From contig JADHNU010000012.1 of the NCBI GenBank assembly GCA_016779325.1, forward strand, positions 1 to 58,115: 58,115 nucleotides of DNA. Direction: 5' to 3'. Below are positions 33,230 through 42,492 of this stretch, one piece after another. The translations under genes were made by a program, and so were the position numbers. This DNA comes from Pseudomonadales bacterium (GTDB lineage: Bacteria > Pseudomonadota > Gammaproteobacteria > Pseudomonadales > Azotimanducaceae). Under the pieces are notes generated by a model that saw only the letters and a list, made by a program, of their open reading frames with translations, ran no database searches and was not told the origin of the DNA. Within the stretch, counting starts at the first letter, position 1, and every line of letters starts with the position of its first letter.

Positions 33230-34833
33230 GAGCTGCAGGAGAGGGCGGTGCACCCCGGGTGGGTTTCGGCCCAGGCCGGGCGTGGGCCAAGCAGCGGGGC
33301 ATCTTCCGGGGCCGGCGCATAGGGCCGGGAAAGCGCCGTCAGGAGCTGATCGAGCGGGGCCCGATCGCCTTGCTCCAGGGCGTCCAGTACTTGCTGAGTG
33401 AGGTAGTTACGGGGAATGAGGGCGGGGTTCTGGGCGTTCATGCGCGCCCGCCGCGTGCTCGGGTCCGCCGGATCGGCATGCAGCCGCGCGCCGTAGCGGA
33501 GCAGCCAAGCCTGCCAGCTTTCCTGGCGCGCCCCTTCGAGGGGTGCGTTGGCGTAGAAGGCGCGGCTTAAGGGCGCCGTCAGCGCTTCCCTTGCCGCTTC
33601 GCCTTCCAGGAACGCTTCTCGAGCCGGCACCTCCGCGAGGTGGCGAAAGCACAGGGTGAAATCCGTGCCCGCTTCCTCCATCAAGCGGAGCAGGTCCGTG
33701 ACCAGCCCCTCATCCCGGGGTTCGAAGCGGCTTAGGCCCAGCTTGTGGGCAAACAGGCCTCGCCATTGGTCGCGAAAGCGCGCCTCAAAGCCGTTCAAGA
33801 TGCTTTGCAAGGGGGCCGCATCTTCGAGCAACAAATAGAGCGCATTGCCAAGCTGGGCTAGATTCCACTGGGCAATGGCCGCCTGCTGAGCGTAGCGATA
33901 GCGGCCGCCGTGGTCGCTCGTATTGGGGGTCCATTCCGGGGTGTAGCGATCGAGCCAGCCGTAGGGCCCGTAATCGATGGTGAGGCCAAGAATGGAGAGG
34001 TTGTCCGTGTTCAGCACGCCGTGGACAAAGCCCAGCGTGCTCCACTGGGCCGCAAGGTCCGCTGTGCGCTGACAAACGGCCTCGTAGAATGCCAGGTGCC
34101 GATCCTTTCCCTGCCCCGTAAGGCCTGGGAAGTGACGGTCTTCCACGTAGGACAGAAGGGTTTCTAGCGTGGCCCGGTCCTGCCGCGCGGCAAGAAGTTC
34201 AAAGTGGCCGAAGCGGATAAAACTTTCGGCAACTCGGCACACAATGGCGCCTGGCTCGGGGCGCACATCGCCATTGTAGAACCGGTCCCGCAGCACCGGA
34301 TCGCCCGTTTGGACGAGGGAGAGGCCTCGGGTCGTGGGCACCCCCAGGGCGGCCATGGCTTCGCTGCAGACGTACTCCCGCAGGGAGGAGCGCAGCACGG
34401 CGCGCCCATCGGCCCCCCGGGAGTAGGGTGTCGGGCCCGCGCCCTTGAGTTGCAGGCTTTGCCACCGCCCTTCGTGATCTTGGAGATCGCCAAGGTTGAT
34501 CGCCCGGCCATCGCCCAGCTGTCCGGCCCAGGTGCCAAATTGGTGGCCGCCGTAGGCCATGGCAAAGGGGGTGGCGCCGGGCCAAGCGCCGTTGCCGGCA
34601 AGGCAAGCAAGCAGTTCGTCGCCGTCGAGCTGCGCCGGGCTTAAGCCGAGCGCTTCTCCAAGGGGGCGGTTTAGGGCCAGGAACGCGGGGTTGGCCACGG
34701 GCGCCGGGTCGACGAAGGAGTGCAGCGCCCCCTCGGGCGCGCGCAGCCTCGGCCCCCGTTCCGGGTCCGCCGGCAGCAGGCGCGCGTAGTGCTGGGTAAG
34801 GGGCGGTAGCGCTAGGCTCGGTTCTAAAGTCAT
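33226..34833 (-). CDS. selO: SelO (YdiU), protein adenylyltransferase pseudokinase
   Basis: A 535-residue SelO that transfers AMP from ATP to protein Ser/Thr/Tyr residues. 'FAMAYGGHQFGTWAGQLGDGRA' (partly quoted), 'LKGAGPTPYSRGADGRAVLRSS' and 'REYVCSEAMAALGVPTTR' near residues 85-165 are the SelO nucleotide core, and 'FVHGVLNTDNLSILGLTIDYGPYGW' (in part) gives the catalytic-loop Asn and Asp. It ends in 'LSCSS', where the Cys replaces the selenocysteine of animal SelO. It is translationally coupled to the RNase J-like gene downstream. SelO is linked to redox stress through glutaredoxin and SucA targets in E. coli. Confidence 0.95.
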   Translation of the reverse strand: MTLEPSLALPPLTQHYARLLPADPERGPRLRAPEGALHSFVDPAPVANPAFLALNRPLGEALGLSPAQLDGDELLACLAGNGAWPGATPFAMAYGGHQFGTWAGQLGDGRAINLGDLQDHEGRWQSLQLKGAGPTPYSRGADGRAVLRSSLREYVCSEAMAALGVPTTRGLSLVQTGDPVLRDRFYNGDVRPEPGAIVCRVAESFIRFGHFELLAARQDRATLETLLSYVEDRHFPGLTGQGKDRHLAFYEAVCQRTADLAAQWSTLGFVHGVLNTDNLSILGLTIDYGPYGWLDRYTPEWTPNTSDHGGRYRYAQQAAIAQWNLAQLGNALYLLLEDAAPLQSILNGFEARFRDQWRGLFAHKLGLSRFEPRDEGLVTDLLRLMEEAGTDFTLCFRHLAEVPAREAFLEGEAAREALTAPLSRAFYANAPLEGARQESWQAWLLRYGARLHADPADPSTRRARMNAQNPALIPRNYLTQQVLDALEQGDRAPLDQLLTALSRPYAPAPEDAPLLGPRPAWAETHPGCTALSCSS

Positions 34834-34901
34834 GGGCGAAAGTGTACGGCGCCCCTGGCCACGGTACCATCGGCTTTTCTACGGGTTTAGGGGGGGTTGG
34901 C

Positions 34902-35981
34902 GTGAGGGTACGCATCGCGGTGGTCTTGGGGTTGGTATTTGCGCTGGCGGGCTGCCTCAGCGCGGGCCCTAAGGCCTTGGAAGCGGCCCGATCCAACTAC
35001 AACGAAGTGCTCCGGGATACGGCGGATGAGCAGCTCCTCGCGAACCTCGTCCGTCTTCGCTATCGCGATCGCCCCTTTTTCCTTGAAGTCAGCGCGGTGA
35101 CGACCCAGTTCCGCTTCGCCCCCAGCGCGGGCGTCGGGCTCTCGGCGAAGGGCTTTCGGATTGATGACGACTTCTCCCTGTCCGTGGACGGGGGGATAAG
35201 CGAAACCCCGACCATTTCCTACGCGCCCCTCCAGGGCGAGGATTTCGCCCGGCGCTTACTGACGCCCCTAAGCCTCGAGGCCCTGGTGTTGCTCAATCAT
35301 TCTGGCTGGAGCGCCGAACGGCTCTTTCGTCTTACCGTTCAGCGCGCAAATGGCCTTCGGAACGCGGTGACGGCCTCCGGGCCCACGCCGGAGCGAGCGC
35401 CGGATTACGCCGAGTTTGCTGAGTTCGCGCGGGCGCTTCGCGCGCTCCAGCTGGCCGATGGGTTGCTGCTGGGGCGGCACGGGACCGGGGACGGGGCCCT
35501 CACCTTGGCCGTCACGGCACAGGGTAGGCGGTCGCCGGCCTATGAAACGATGCGCGAAGGCTTGGGCTTGCAGGGGCCGCGGTCGGCCTTCCCGCTCCGG
35601 GCCGGGGCCCAGGCCGGGGATGGCTCGGAGATTGTCCTCCAAACCCGTTCCCTCAATGGCGTGCTCTACTTTCTTGCGAACGCGGTGGAAGTGCCATCGG
35701 CCCATCTACGGGAGGGGCGCGTGGTGCGGACCCTTGACGACGCAGGGCAGCCCTTCTCCTGGAATCGGGTTTTAGATGGGCTCATGCAGGTTCAAGTGGC
35801 CGACAAACGGCCGAAGGACGCCGCCGTGGCCGTGCCCTATCGCGGCTATTGGTTCTATATTGATGACCGGGACGGGAATTCGAAGGCCACCTTTTCCTTG
35901 CTGACTCAGCTTTTCGCCCTTCAGGCGGGGCAACGAGGAGACGCGGCGGCGCCCGTGCTCACGATTCCTGCAGGGAGCTAG
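34902..35981 (+). CDS. Lipoprotein of unknown function
   Basis: A 359-residue predicted lipoprotein: start GTG 34902 with GGGGGG upstream, a short hydrophobic stretch and the lipobox 'LAGC' at about residue 18. The mature part begins 'SNYNEVLRDTADEQLLANLVRLRYRD' (partly quoted), then 'PFFLEVSAVTTQF'. I recall this opening from uncharacterised bacterial surface-associated lipoproteins but cannot name a family. It contains no enzyme motif I recognise. The frame is open upstream to 34842 but that part lacks a ribosome site. The Tat-exported aminotransferase begins 4 nt after its stop, so the two are one operon and both are extracytoplasmic. Confidence 0.65.
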   Translation: MRVRIAVVLGLVFALAGCLSAGPKALEAARSNYNEVLRDTADEQLLANLVRLRYRDRPFFLEVSAVTTQFRFAPSAGVGLSAKGFRIDDDFSLSVDGGISETPTISYAPLQGEDFARRLLTPLSLEALVLLNHSGWSAERLFRLTVQRANGLRNAVTASGPTPERAPDYAEFAEFARALRALQLADGLLLGRHGTGDGALTLAVTAQGRRSPAYETMREGLGLQGPRSAFPLRAGAQAGDGSEIVLQTRSLNGVLYFLANAVEVPSAHLREGRVVRTLDDAGQPFSWNRVLDGLMQVQVADKRPKDAAVAVPYRGYWFYIDDRDGNSKATFSLLTQLFALQAGQRGDAAAPVLTIPAGS

Positions 35982-35985
35982 GCTT

Positions 35986-37248
35986 ATGGATCGACGCACC
36001 TTTCTTCGCAAGACGGGCATGGCGGGCTTGGCCGCGCCGTTGGCGTTTACAGCGCTTCGAGACGCCGTGGCGGCAGTGGAGGGGCGAAGCCCCGGCGACG
36101 TCGCGCAGGACGAGGGGTTCTGGCGCACCGTGCGCGGGGACTACACGCTAAAGCCCGACTACATCAATTTAGAAAATGGCTACTACTGCTTCATGCCCCA
36201 GCAAACGCTGGAGCATCAGATCGAGCACCTGCGGCGCATCAACTATGAAGGCGCCTACTACATGCGTACGGCGCGGCAGGGCAATAAGCGGCGGGTAGCG
36301 GCGCAGGTTGGGGCGGTGGTGGGGGTGGGGCCGGAGGAAGTGGCCATCACCCGGAACACCACCGAATCTCTCGACCTGGTTATTGGAGGTTTGGCGTGGC
36401 AGGCCGGGGACGAGGCGGTCATGGCGGAGCAGGACTACGGCGCCATGCTCAACCATTTCGACCTCGTCGGGCGACGCTACGGGGTGGTGAACCGGCGCGT
36501 GTCCGTGCCAAATCATCCCGTCAGCGACCAGGCCCTGGTGGATCTCTACGCCTCGGCCATGACCGATAAAACCCGCCTGCTGATGATCAGCCACATGATC
36601 AATATCACCGGGCAGGTGCTGCCCGTGCGCAAAATCTGTGACATGGCGCACGCCCGCGGTGTGGAAGTGCTTGTGGATGGCGCCCATGCCTACTCCCACA
36701 TTCCCTTCCGCATGGACGACCTCGACTGTGATTACTACGGGGCAAGCCTGCATAAGTGGTTGAGCGCGCCCCTGGGCGCCGGCCTGCTCTACGTGAAACG
36801 GGAAAAAATTGCCCAGCTTTGGCCGCTCCTCGCTGCGGGGAACTACCCCGACGATGACATCCGTCGGCTGAATCACACGGGCACCGACCCGGTCCATGTC
36901 GATCTGGGTATTGTAAACGCCCTGGAGTATCAGGCGGCCCTGGGCCTCCCGCGCAAGGCGGCGCGGCTTCACTACCTTCAGCGCTATTGGACGGAGCAGC
37001 TTCGGGGGGTGCGGAATATTTCCGTCAACACGCCGGCGGATCCGGCGCGCCATGGGGGCATTGGCAATGTGGGGATTGCAGGCTGGGCGCCGCGGGAGCT
37101 GGCCGATGCCCTAATGCGCGATCACCGCGTCTTCACCGTTGGCATCAATCGGCCCGGGGTGCAGGGCCTGCGCGTTACCCCGAACGTGTATACCACCCTG
37201 GAGGAACTTGACGCCTTCGTCGCCGCGATGAAAACCCTGGCCGCTTAA
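35986..37248 (+). CDS. Tat-exported class V aminotransferase-like PLP enzyme
   Basis: A 420-residue fold-type I PLP enzyme with a twin-arginine signal ('MDRRTFLRKTGMAGLAAPL'). The PLP-binding Lys is in 'YGASLHKWLSAPLGAGLLY' near residue 260 (partly quoted), the Asp in 'VEVLVDGAHAYSHIP', and the family opening is 'YINLENGYYCFMPQQTLEH'. The closest relatives are isopenicillin-N-epimerase-like and cysteine-desulfurase-like proteins. An exported PLP enzyme is uncommon; the substrate could be an amino acid at the cell surface. Encoded 4 nt after a lipoprotein gene. The reading frame is convergent with fusA2. Confidence 0.85.
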   Translation: MDRRTFLRKTGMAGLAAPLAFTALRDAVAAVEGRSPGDVAQDEGFWRTVRGDYTLKPDYINLENGYYCFMPQQTLEHQIEHLRRINYEGAYYMRTARQGNKRRVAAQVGAVVGVGPEEVAITRNTTESLDLVIGGLAWQAGDEAVMAEQDYGAMLNHFDLVGRRYGVVNRRVSVPNHPVSDQALVDLYASAMTDKTRLLMISHMINITGQVLPVRKICDMAHARGVEVLVDGAHAYSHIPFRMDDLDCDYYGASLHKWLSAPLGAGLLYVKREKIAQLWPLLAAGNYPDDDIRRLNHTGTDPVHVDLGIVNALEYQAALGLPRKAARLHYLQRYWTEQLRGVRNISVNTPADPARHGGIGNVGIAGWAPRELADALMRDHRVFTVGINRPGVQGLRVTPNVYTTLEELDAFVAAMKTLAA

Positions 37249-37262
37249 GGTTTCTGACAGAC

Positions 37263-37292
37263 AAAAAAACGGCGCCCCGAAGGGCGCCGTTT
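37263..37292 (-). terminator. Rho-independent terminator of fusA2, also usable by the aminotransferase gene
   Basis: An 11-bp perfect stem with AAACGGCGCCC pairing to GGGCGCCGTTT around a 4-nt loop (37267-37277 and 37282-37292). On the minus strand it is followed by seven T, so it terminates fusA2; on the plus strand the stem is followed only by GCGTTT. A second hairpin, GCGTTT/AAACGC with a GGGG loop, lies next to it at 37293-37308. Confidence 0.9.
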
Positions 37293-37308
37293 GCGTTTGG
37301 GGAAACGC
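37293..37308. repeat. Second hairpin beside the fusA2 terminator
   Basis: GCGTTT at 37293-37298 and AAACGC at 37303-37308 enclose a GGGG loop. It lies between the fusA2 stop and the main terminator, so an RNA from either strand would fold two adjacent stems. Likely a supporting terminator element. Confidence 0.6.
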
Positions 37309-37316
37309 CTAGCGGC

Positions 37317-39404
37317 TTACTTGGCCGCCTTGCGCTCCTTCGTTTCCCGAATCACTTCCTCAGCCACGTTCGCCGGGCAGGGCGCGTAGTGGGAGAACTC
37401 CATGGAGAACTGGCCCCGACCGGAGGTCATGGTGCGCAGATCGCCGATGTAGCCGAACATCTCGGAGAGGGGGCAGTCTGCCTTCACGCGCACGCCCGTG
37501 GGGCCCGGCTCCTGGGACTTAATCATGCCGCGACGACGGTTCAAGTCGCCGATCACGTCACCGACGTGGTCTTCCGGGGTGAACACGTCCACCTTCATCA
37601 CCGGCTCGAGAAGCTGGGGCTTGGCCTTCGGCACGGATTGGCGATAGGCGGCCTTGGCGGCGATTTCGTAGGCGATGGCGGAGGAGTCCACGGGGTGGAA
37701 GCCACCGTCAAGGAGCGTCACCTTGACGTCGAGGAGGGGGAAGCCGGCGAGCGTGCCCTCGTCCATGGACAGGCGGAAGCCCTTTTCCACGGCGGGCCAG
37801 AATTCCCGGGGGACATTCCCGCCCGTGACCTTCGACTCGAAGACGTACCCCGAACCCACTTCCCCGGGCTCAACGGCGTAGTCGATCTTAGCGAACTGAC
37901 CCGAACCCCCGGTTTGCTTCTTGTGGGTGTAGGAGTCTTGCACCGCACTGGTGATGGTTTCCCGATAGGCCACCTGCGGCTTGCCGACGGATACTTCCAC
38001 GCCGTGGGTCCGCTTGAGGATATCCACCTTGATATCGAGGTGCAGTTCGCCCATGCCCTTGATGATGGTTTCGCCGGACTCTTCGTCCGTTTCCACTCGG
38101 AAGGAGGGGTCCTCGGCGATCATCTTGGACAGGGCCATGCCCATCTTGTCCACGGCGGCCTTGTCCTTCGGCGCGATGGCGATGGAGATCACGGGGTCTG
38201 GGAACACCATGGGTTCAAGGGTTGCGGGCTTGTTAGGATCGCACAGGGTGTGGCCCGTTTGCGTGGTCTTCATGCCCAGCAACGCGACGATATCGCCGGC
38301 CTGCGCTGTATCCCGTTCTTCCCGGGAATCGGCATGCATCTCCACGATCCGGCCGATGCGCTCGGTTTTTCCCGTGGCCGTGTTGAGCACGGAGTCGCCC
38401 TTCTTCAGCTTGCCCGAGTAGATCCGGGTGAAGCAGAGCGCGCCGTAGCGGTCGTCCATGATTTTGAACGCCAGGGCGCGGAGGGGTTTCTCGGCGTCTA
38501 CAATGGCTACGGAGCCCGTTTCGTTCCCTTCGAGGTCCATTTCCGGTTGGGCCGGCACTTCCGTCGGGTTCGGGAGGTAGTCCACCACGGCGTCGAGGAC
38601 GTTCTGCACGCCCTTATTCTTGAAGGAGGAGCCGCAGTAGGTGGGGAACCAATCCAGCTTGATGGTGCCTAGGCGGATGCAGCGCTTGATGTCCTCAAGG
38701 GAGGGCTCTTCCCCGGACTCGAGATAGGCTTCCATGAGATCGTCGTCCTGCTCGAGGGCCGACTCGATGAGGGCTTCCCGATACTCCGCGGCTTGCTCGA
38801 CCATGTCTTCAGGAATGTCGGTGATTTCAAAGTTCTCCGGCAGGCCGCTGTCGTCCCAAATCCACGCCTTTTGCGTGAGGACGTCGACGATGCCTTTGAA
38901 GTCGTCTTCGATGCCGATGGGCAGGGTCATAACCAGGGGGCGAGCGCCGAGCACGTCTTCTACCTGCTTCACGACGCGGTAGAAATCGGCGCCGATGCGG
39001 TCAAGCTTGTTGACGTAGATGATTCGGGCGACGCGAGATTCGTTCGCATAGCGCCAGTTCGTTTCCGATTGGGGCTCCACGCCGCCGGAGCCGCAGAACA
39101 CGCCCACGCCGCCGTCGAGCACCTTAAGGGACCGGTATACCTCGATGGTGAAGTCCACGTGCCCAGGGGTGTCGATGATGTTGAAGCGGTGATCCTTCCA
39201 GAAGCAGCTGGTGGCGGCGGATTGGATGGTGATGCCCCGCTCCTGCTCTTGCTCCATGAAGTCCGTGGTCGCGGCGCCGTCGTGCACCTCGCCAAGCTTG
39301 TGAATACGTCCCGTAAGCTTGAGGATACGTTCCGTGGTGGTGGTCTTCCCCGCATCTACGTGGGCGAAGATCCCGATATTGCGGTACAGCGACAGGTCAG
39401 CCAT
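37317..39404 (-). CDS. fusA2: Elongation factor G, second-copy type
   Basis: A 695-residue EF-G that drives ribosomal translocation with GTP. The G1 loop '[12 protein letters not shown]' is at residues 14-25, then 'DTPGHVDFT', 'NKLDR' and the domain IV loop region. The frame is open to 39458 but ATG 39404 ('[11 protein letters not shown]') is the family start. It is not in a str operon (no rpsL, rpsG or tuf beside it) and its sequence, for example '[26 protein letters not shown]' (partly quoted), resembles the extra EF-G of many marine Gammaproteobacteria. A canonical EF-G is expected elsewhere. It may act in ribosome recycling or stress. Confidence 0.92.
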   Translation of the reverse strand: MADLSLYRNIGIFAHVDAGKTTTTERILKLTGRIHKLGEVHDGAATTDFMEQEQERGITIQSAATSCFWKDHRFNIIDTPGHVDFTIEVYRSLKVLDGGVGVFCGSGGVEPQSETNWRYANESRVARIIYVNKLDRIGADFYRVVKQVEDVLGARPLVMTLPIGIEDDFKGIVDVLTQKAWIWDDSGLPENFEITDIPEDMVEQAAEYREALIESALEQDDDLMEAYLESGEEPSLEDIKRCIRLGTIKLDWFPTYCGSSFKNKGVQNVLDAVVDYLPNPTEVPAQPEMDLEGNETGSVAIVDAEKPLRALAFKIMDDRYGALCFTRIYSGKLKKGDSVLNTATGKTERIGRIVEMHADSREERDTAQAGDIVALLGMKTTQTGHTLCDPNKPATLEPMVFPDPVISIAIAPKDKAAVDKMGMALSKMIAEDPSFRVETDEESGETIIKGMGELHLDIKVDILKRTHGVEVSVGKPQVAYRETITSAVQDSYTHKKQTGGSGQFAKIDYAVEPGEVGSGYVFESKVTGGNVPREFWPAVEKGFRLSMDEGTLAGFPLLDVKVTLLDGGFHPVDSSAIAYEIAAKAAYRQSVPKAKPQLLEPVMKVDVFTPEDHVGDVIGDLNRRRGMIKSQEPGPTGVRVKADCPLSEMFGYIGDLRTMTSGRGQFSMEFSHYAPCPANVAEEVIRETKERKAAK

Positions 39405-39620
39405 GGCTCTTCTCGGTCGGATACAAAGGTTAGGGTGAGAGCCGGCCTCTAGCCGCACCCTCGCGATTTAAACGTGCCTTACTACAAAACCCCGCTCCGG
39501 AGCGCCCGAAAGCGCGTCCGAATCATTCTTAAACCCTTGAAAAATAAGGCTTTTGAAGCAGAGCTTGGGATTTGCGGGGCGCAGTTTAGCATGATCTGGC
39601 CCCGAACCTCACGCCGTTTT
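39405..39620. promoter_or_regulatory. Upstream region of fusA2
   Basis: These 216 nt between fusA2 and the enoyl-CoA hydratase are AT-richer than the flanks. A 12-bp palindrome CGCTCCGGAGCG lies at 39493-39504, about 90 nt upstream of fusA2. It could be part of its promoter region or a weak terminator stem for the hydratase gene. No unambiguous sigma-70 pair was seen. Confidence 0.3.
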
Positions 39621-40427
39621 TTAGGCCCCTTTAAACACCCCATCGCGCCGTTCGGCCACGGCGCGAATGCCCTCCTGGGCGTCTTCCGTTTCCCGCAGCC
39701 ACTGCTGCTCCCGGAGCTCGCGCTCCGTCGCCTGGGCGATTTCGTCAGCGAGGCTCGCCCGGAGTGTGGCGCGCACGGAGACGACGGCGAGGGGGGCGCT
39801 TTTGGCAATGTCTTCGGCGAGCGTTTCGGCGTCAGCGCGCAGGGTTTCGGTGCTGGCGAGGGCGTCTGCTAGGCCCCAGGCGAGGGCTTGTTCCCCCGTT
39901 ACCCGGAGGCCCGTGTAGAACATGTGGGTGGCTCGCTGCATGCCGACGAGGCGCGGCAGGGTGACCGTTAAGCCAAAACCCGGGTGAATGCCCAAGCGCG
40001 CGAAGTTGGCGGCGAAGCGGGTTTCAGGCGTGGCAATGCGAAAATCAGGCACGAGGGCCACCCCAAGGCCGCCACCGATCGCGCTCCCCTGGATGGCTCC
40101 GACCACGGGTTTCTTGCAACGAAAAAGCCGCACCGCCTCCCGGTAGAGCTTGCCCGTGGTGGTGCGGAAGCCTTCCGCGCTGAACTCGTCGTTGCCGTCG
40201 TTTTCCTTGCCGGAACCGAAGTTGGCTCCGGCGCAGAAGTTCTTGCCCTGGGCTGCCAGCACGATGGCGCGGCAGCTGGGCGTGTCATCTAAGGCCTCGA
40301 AGGCATTCGCAATTTGCTCGATCAAGGCGTAGTCAAAGAAGTTATGGGGAGGGCGCTGAATTTCCACCGTGGCCACGGGGCCCGCTTGCGTAATGGCGAT
40401 GTCTGGGTAGGTGCCTTGGGTGGTCAT
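39621..40427 (-). CDS. Enoyl-CoA hydratase/isomerase family protein
   Basis: A 268-residue crotonase-fold enzyme. 'AIQGSAIGGGLGVALVPDFRIA' (residues ~110-131, in part) forms the oxyanion hole, 'AANFARLGIHPGFGLTVTLPRLVG' (in part) the second helix, and 'AQGKNFCAGANFG' the substrate loop. The two hydratase glutamates are not both obvious ('LGIHPG' in place of 'PEV'), so an isomerase or alternative acyl-CoA activity is possible. TTTTTGGAGACG precedes the ATG. It stands alone between fusA2 and the MATE gene. Confidence 0.86.
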   Translation of the reverse strand: MTTQGTYPDIAITQAGPVATVEIQRPPHNFFDYALIEQIANAFEALDDTPSCRAIVLAAQGKNFCAGANFGSGKENDGNDEFSAEGFRTTTGKLYREAVRLFRCKKPVVGAIQGSAIGGGLGVALVPDFRIATPETRFAANFARLGIHPGFGLTVTLPRLVGMQRATHMFYTGLRVTGEQALAWGLADALASTETLRADAETLAEDIAKSAPLAVVSVRATLRASLADEIAQATERELREQQWLRETEDAQEGIRAVAERRDGVFKGA

Positions 40428-40594
40428 GGTGCGTCTCCAAAAAAGGGCAGAAAGCTCAGGGGCAAAAGCATAGCACCGTCAAAGAGGCTTTCCCGCTGCG
40501 CCATGAGGTAAGCTAGGCAGGCGCGGCGGTTGGGGTCGCTGCGCCTTCGTCGCCAGCGCGGTGGTGCGCTTGGGGCGTGCCGTGGACGCAAAAC

Positions 40595-41986
40595 ATGTCG
40601 GAGCAGCACGGGCCTGGGCCCGAAACGACCAGTCGCCGGCCCTCAATTTGGGAGCTGGCCTGGCCGTCTATCACCACGAATTTGCTCTTCTCCATTATCG
40701 GCGTGGTGTCCATCAAGGTTGTGGCGGAGCTTGGCCCCTCGGCGGCGGCGGCGGTTACCGTGGGTAATCAGATCTTCTTTACGCTTCAGGCGGTCATGAT
40801 GGCGGTTTCCGCCGGGACGACGGCCCTGGTGGCGCGCGCTTGGGGGGCGAAGGACACGGACGAGGCCGTGCGGGTGACCTTCACGAGCTTGGCCTTGGGC
40901 ATGGCCTTGGGGCTGGTGCTGGCCGTGCCGGTAATGGCTTTTGCCGAGCCCATCGCCGCCTCCTTCGGCCTGGGTCCCGAGGCCACCCGCCAGGCCGGCG
41001 ATTTCATTTTTTGGCTTTCCGCCTTCAACGTCACCTTCGCCATCAACTTCATTATGAGTGCGGCGCTGCGGGCCGCGGGCGATGCACGCACGCCCATGTG
41101 GATTGGCGTGGGTACGAACCTGGTCAGTTTGGCTGGCCTCTACGTCTTCGTGTTCGGCCATTTCGGTATGCCGGCCCTGGGGGTAAAAGGCGCCGCCATC
41201 GCCAATGGTTTGGCCTTTGCCCTGGCGGGCCTCACCTTCCTTGGCCTATGGGGCTTTGGAGCGCTACGCCTCAGCTTTCGACCTTCCGAATGGCGCGGTG
41301 CCTTTGATGGGGCCCGCATTCGGCGCTTGGTGCATATTGGTTATCCCGCGGCGCTGGAGCAGGGGGTCTTTCGCCTCGGCTTCTTTATCTTCCTAGGCAT
41401 CATTGGCCACTTCTATGGCACCGCCGCCTTTGCTGCCTACGGCATTGGGGTCAATATTTTGTCCCTTTGCTTCGTTGTCGGCTTCGGCTTCTCCGTGGCC
41501 GGTTCCACGTTGGTCGGGCAAGCGCTCGGCGCCGAGGCAGAGGAGGAGGCCATGGTCAGCGGCTGGCGTGCGCTGCGCCTGGCCATGGGGTCCATGACCG
41601 TCGTGGGCGTTGCCATTATTGCGGCCGCTGAGCCCATCGCCGCGTTCATGATCGATGATCCTGAGGTCATCGCCTACACCGTTTCCTTCGTCTATATCCT
41701 GGGGGCGGTGCAACCCTTAATGGCCATTGAATTCGCCCTCGGGGGCGCGCTTCGCGGCGCCGGTGACACGCGCTTTCCGCTGAAGGCCACCATGGCTGGG
41801 CTACTGGGCATGCGGTGTGTTCTGGCTGTGGCTTTTGCGGCCCTGGGGCTGTCGGTTGAGTGGATTTACGCGGCGCTCATTGGCGATTACGCCCTAAAGG
41901 GCTGGATGCTTACGCGGCGCTTTCGCTCGGGGCGGTGGCGGAATGTGCAATTTAAGCAAGACGTCGAAAAGGGCGCCACGGCCTGA
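40595..41986 (+). CDS. MATE-family multidrug/sodium exporter
   Basis: A 463-residue membrane protein with about 12 hydrophobic segments in two repeated halves. 'LAWPSITTNLLFSIIGVV' begins the first helix, 'AVMMAVSAGTTALVARAWGA' near 60 and 'GFGFSVAGSTLVGQALGA' near 300 are the matching repeat positions of MATE proteins, and 'MSAALRAAGDARTPM' and 'LGGALRGAGDTRFPLKAT' are duplicates of the conserved RGxGxT turn. ATG 40595 was chosen; GTG 40577 in the same frame would add six residues. Such pumps export organic cations with Na+ or H+. Substrate unknown. Confidence 0.9.
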   Translation: MSEQHGPGPETTSRRPSIWELAWPSITTNLLFSIIGVVSIKVVAELGPSAAAAVTVGNQIFFTLQAVMMAVSAGTTALVARAWGAKDTDEAVRVTFTSLALGMALGLVLAVPVMAFAEPIAASFGLGPEATRQAGDFIFWLSAFNVTFAINFIMSAALRAAGDARTPMWIGVGTNLVSLAGLYVFVFGHFGMPALGVKGAAIANGLAFALAGLTFLGLWGFGALRLSFRPSEWRGAFDGARIRRLVHIGYPAALEQGVFRLGFFIFLGIIGHFYGTAAFAAYGIGVNILSLCFVVGFGFSVAGSTLVGQALGAEAEEEAMVSGWRALRLAMGSMTVVGVAIIAAAEPIAAFMIDDPEVIAYTVSFVYILGAVQPLMAIEFALGGALRGAGDTRFPLKATMAGLLGMRCVLAVAFAALGLSVEWIYAALIGDYALKGWMLTRRFRSGRWRNVQFKQDVEKGATA

Positions 41987-42374
41987 CTGCACCAAAATGA
42001 GGCAATTTATCCTTAATCGAAAATGAATCAATAAGTTATCGCACTTTCTCACAAAATTGCTTCGCAATGGGCGCCGGCCGGGGCTCGGATTCCCTAGCTA
42101 AAGGCACTAAAAAAGTGCATAAATTTCAGTTTTGCACAAAATTAGCGCTTAAGTATTTTGGAAAACGGCCGATTGCCACGTTCAGGACAGGACCATTTGG
42201 CGGTCGACCGCACCCCTCGCTGATAGGGGGGGGCGCCGCCACACTTCGTAACATATTGAAATAAGTGGGGCTCCGGCTTGTGTGCTCAGGCCGCCGCGCG
42301 GAAAAAGTTCCCGGAGCAGGCCCGTTCTTCACTTTTCTTCCATAAGTGGCCTGATTTCTGCATCATATGAGGGT

Positions 42375-42397
42375 CACAACACCATCGTGGTGCTGTG
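42375..42397 (+). repeat. Leader hairpin 1 of the TonB-dependent receptor
   Basis: CACA-A-CACCA pairs with TGGTG-C-TGTG around a TCG loop: nine base pairs with a single A.C mismatch. It is 104 nt upstream of the start codon and there is no T run after it, so it is not a terminator. Confidence 0.6.
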
Positions 42398-42422
42398 CGT
42401 GGTATCGATGCGGGCCACACGC

Positions 42423-42437
42423 GCGGTGGCTGACCGC
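42423..42437 (+). repeat. Leader hairpin 2
   Basis: GCGGT pairs with ACCGC around the loop GGCTG. Five GC-rich base pairs, 25 nt after hairpin 1. Confidence 0.55.
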
Positions 42438-42447
42438 AATGATCATA

Positions 42448-42479
42448 GGACCCAACAGGCTTCGGCCTGAGCTAGGTCC
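42448..42479 (+). repeat. Leader hairpin 3, two-step stem with UUCG loop
   Basis: An outer stem GGACC (42448-42452) with GGTCC (42475-42479) encloses an inner stem CAGGC (42456-42460) with GCCTG (42465-42469) capped by the very stable TTCG tetraloop. Internal bulges are caa and agcta. It ends 21 nt before the start codon. Confidence 0.65.
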
Positions 42480-42480
42480 G

Positions 42481-42492
42481 CCCAGCTGGGAG
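42481..42492 (+). promoter_or_regulatory. Ribosome binding site inside a palindrome
   Basis: The palindrome CCCAGCTGGG (42481-42490) is continued by AG, giving the Shine-Dalgarno GGGAG at 42488-42492, 8 nt from the ATG. If the palindrome or a larger fold forms, part of the ribosome site is paired, which would lower translation. Confidence 0.5.
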
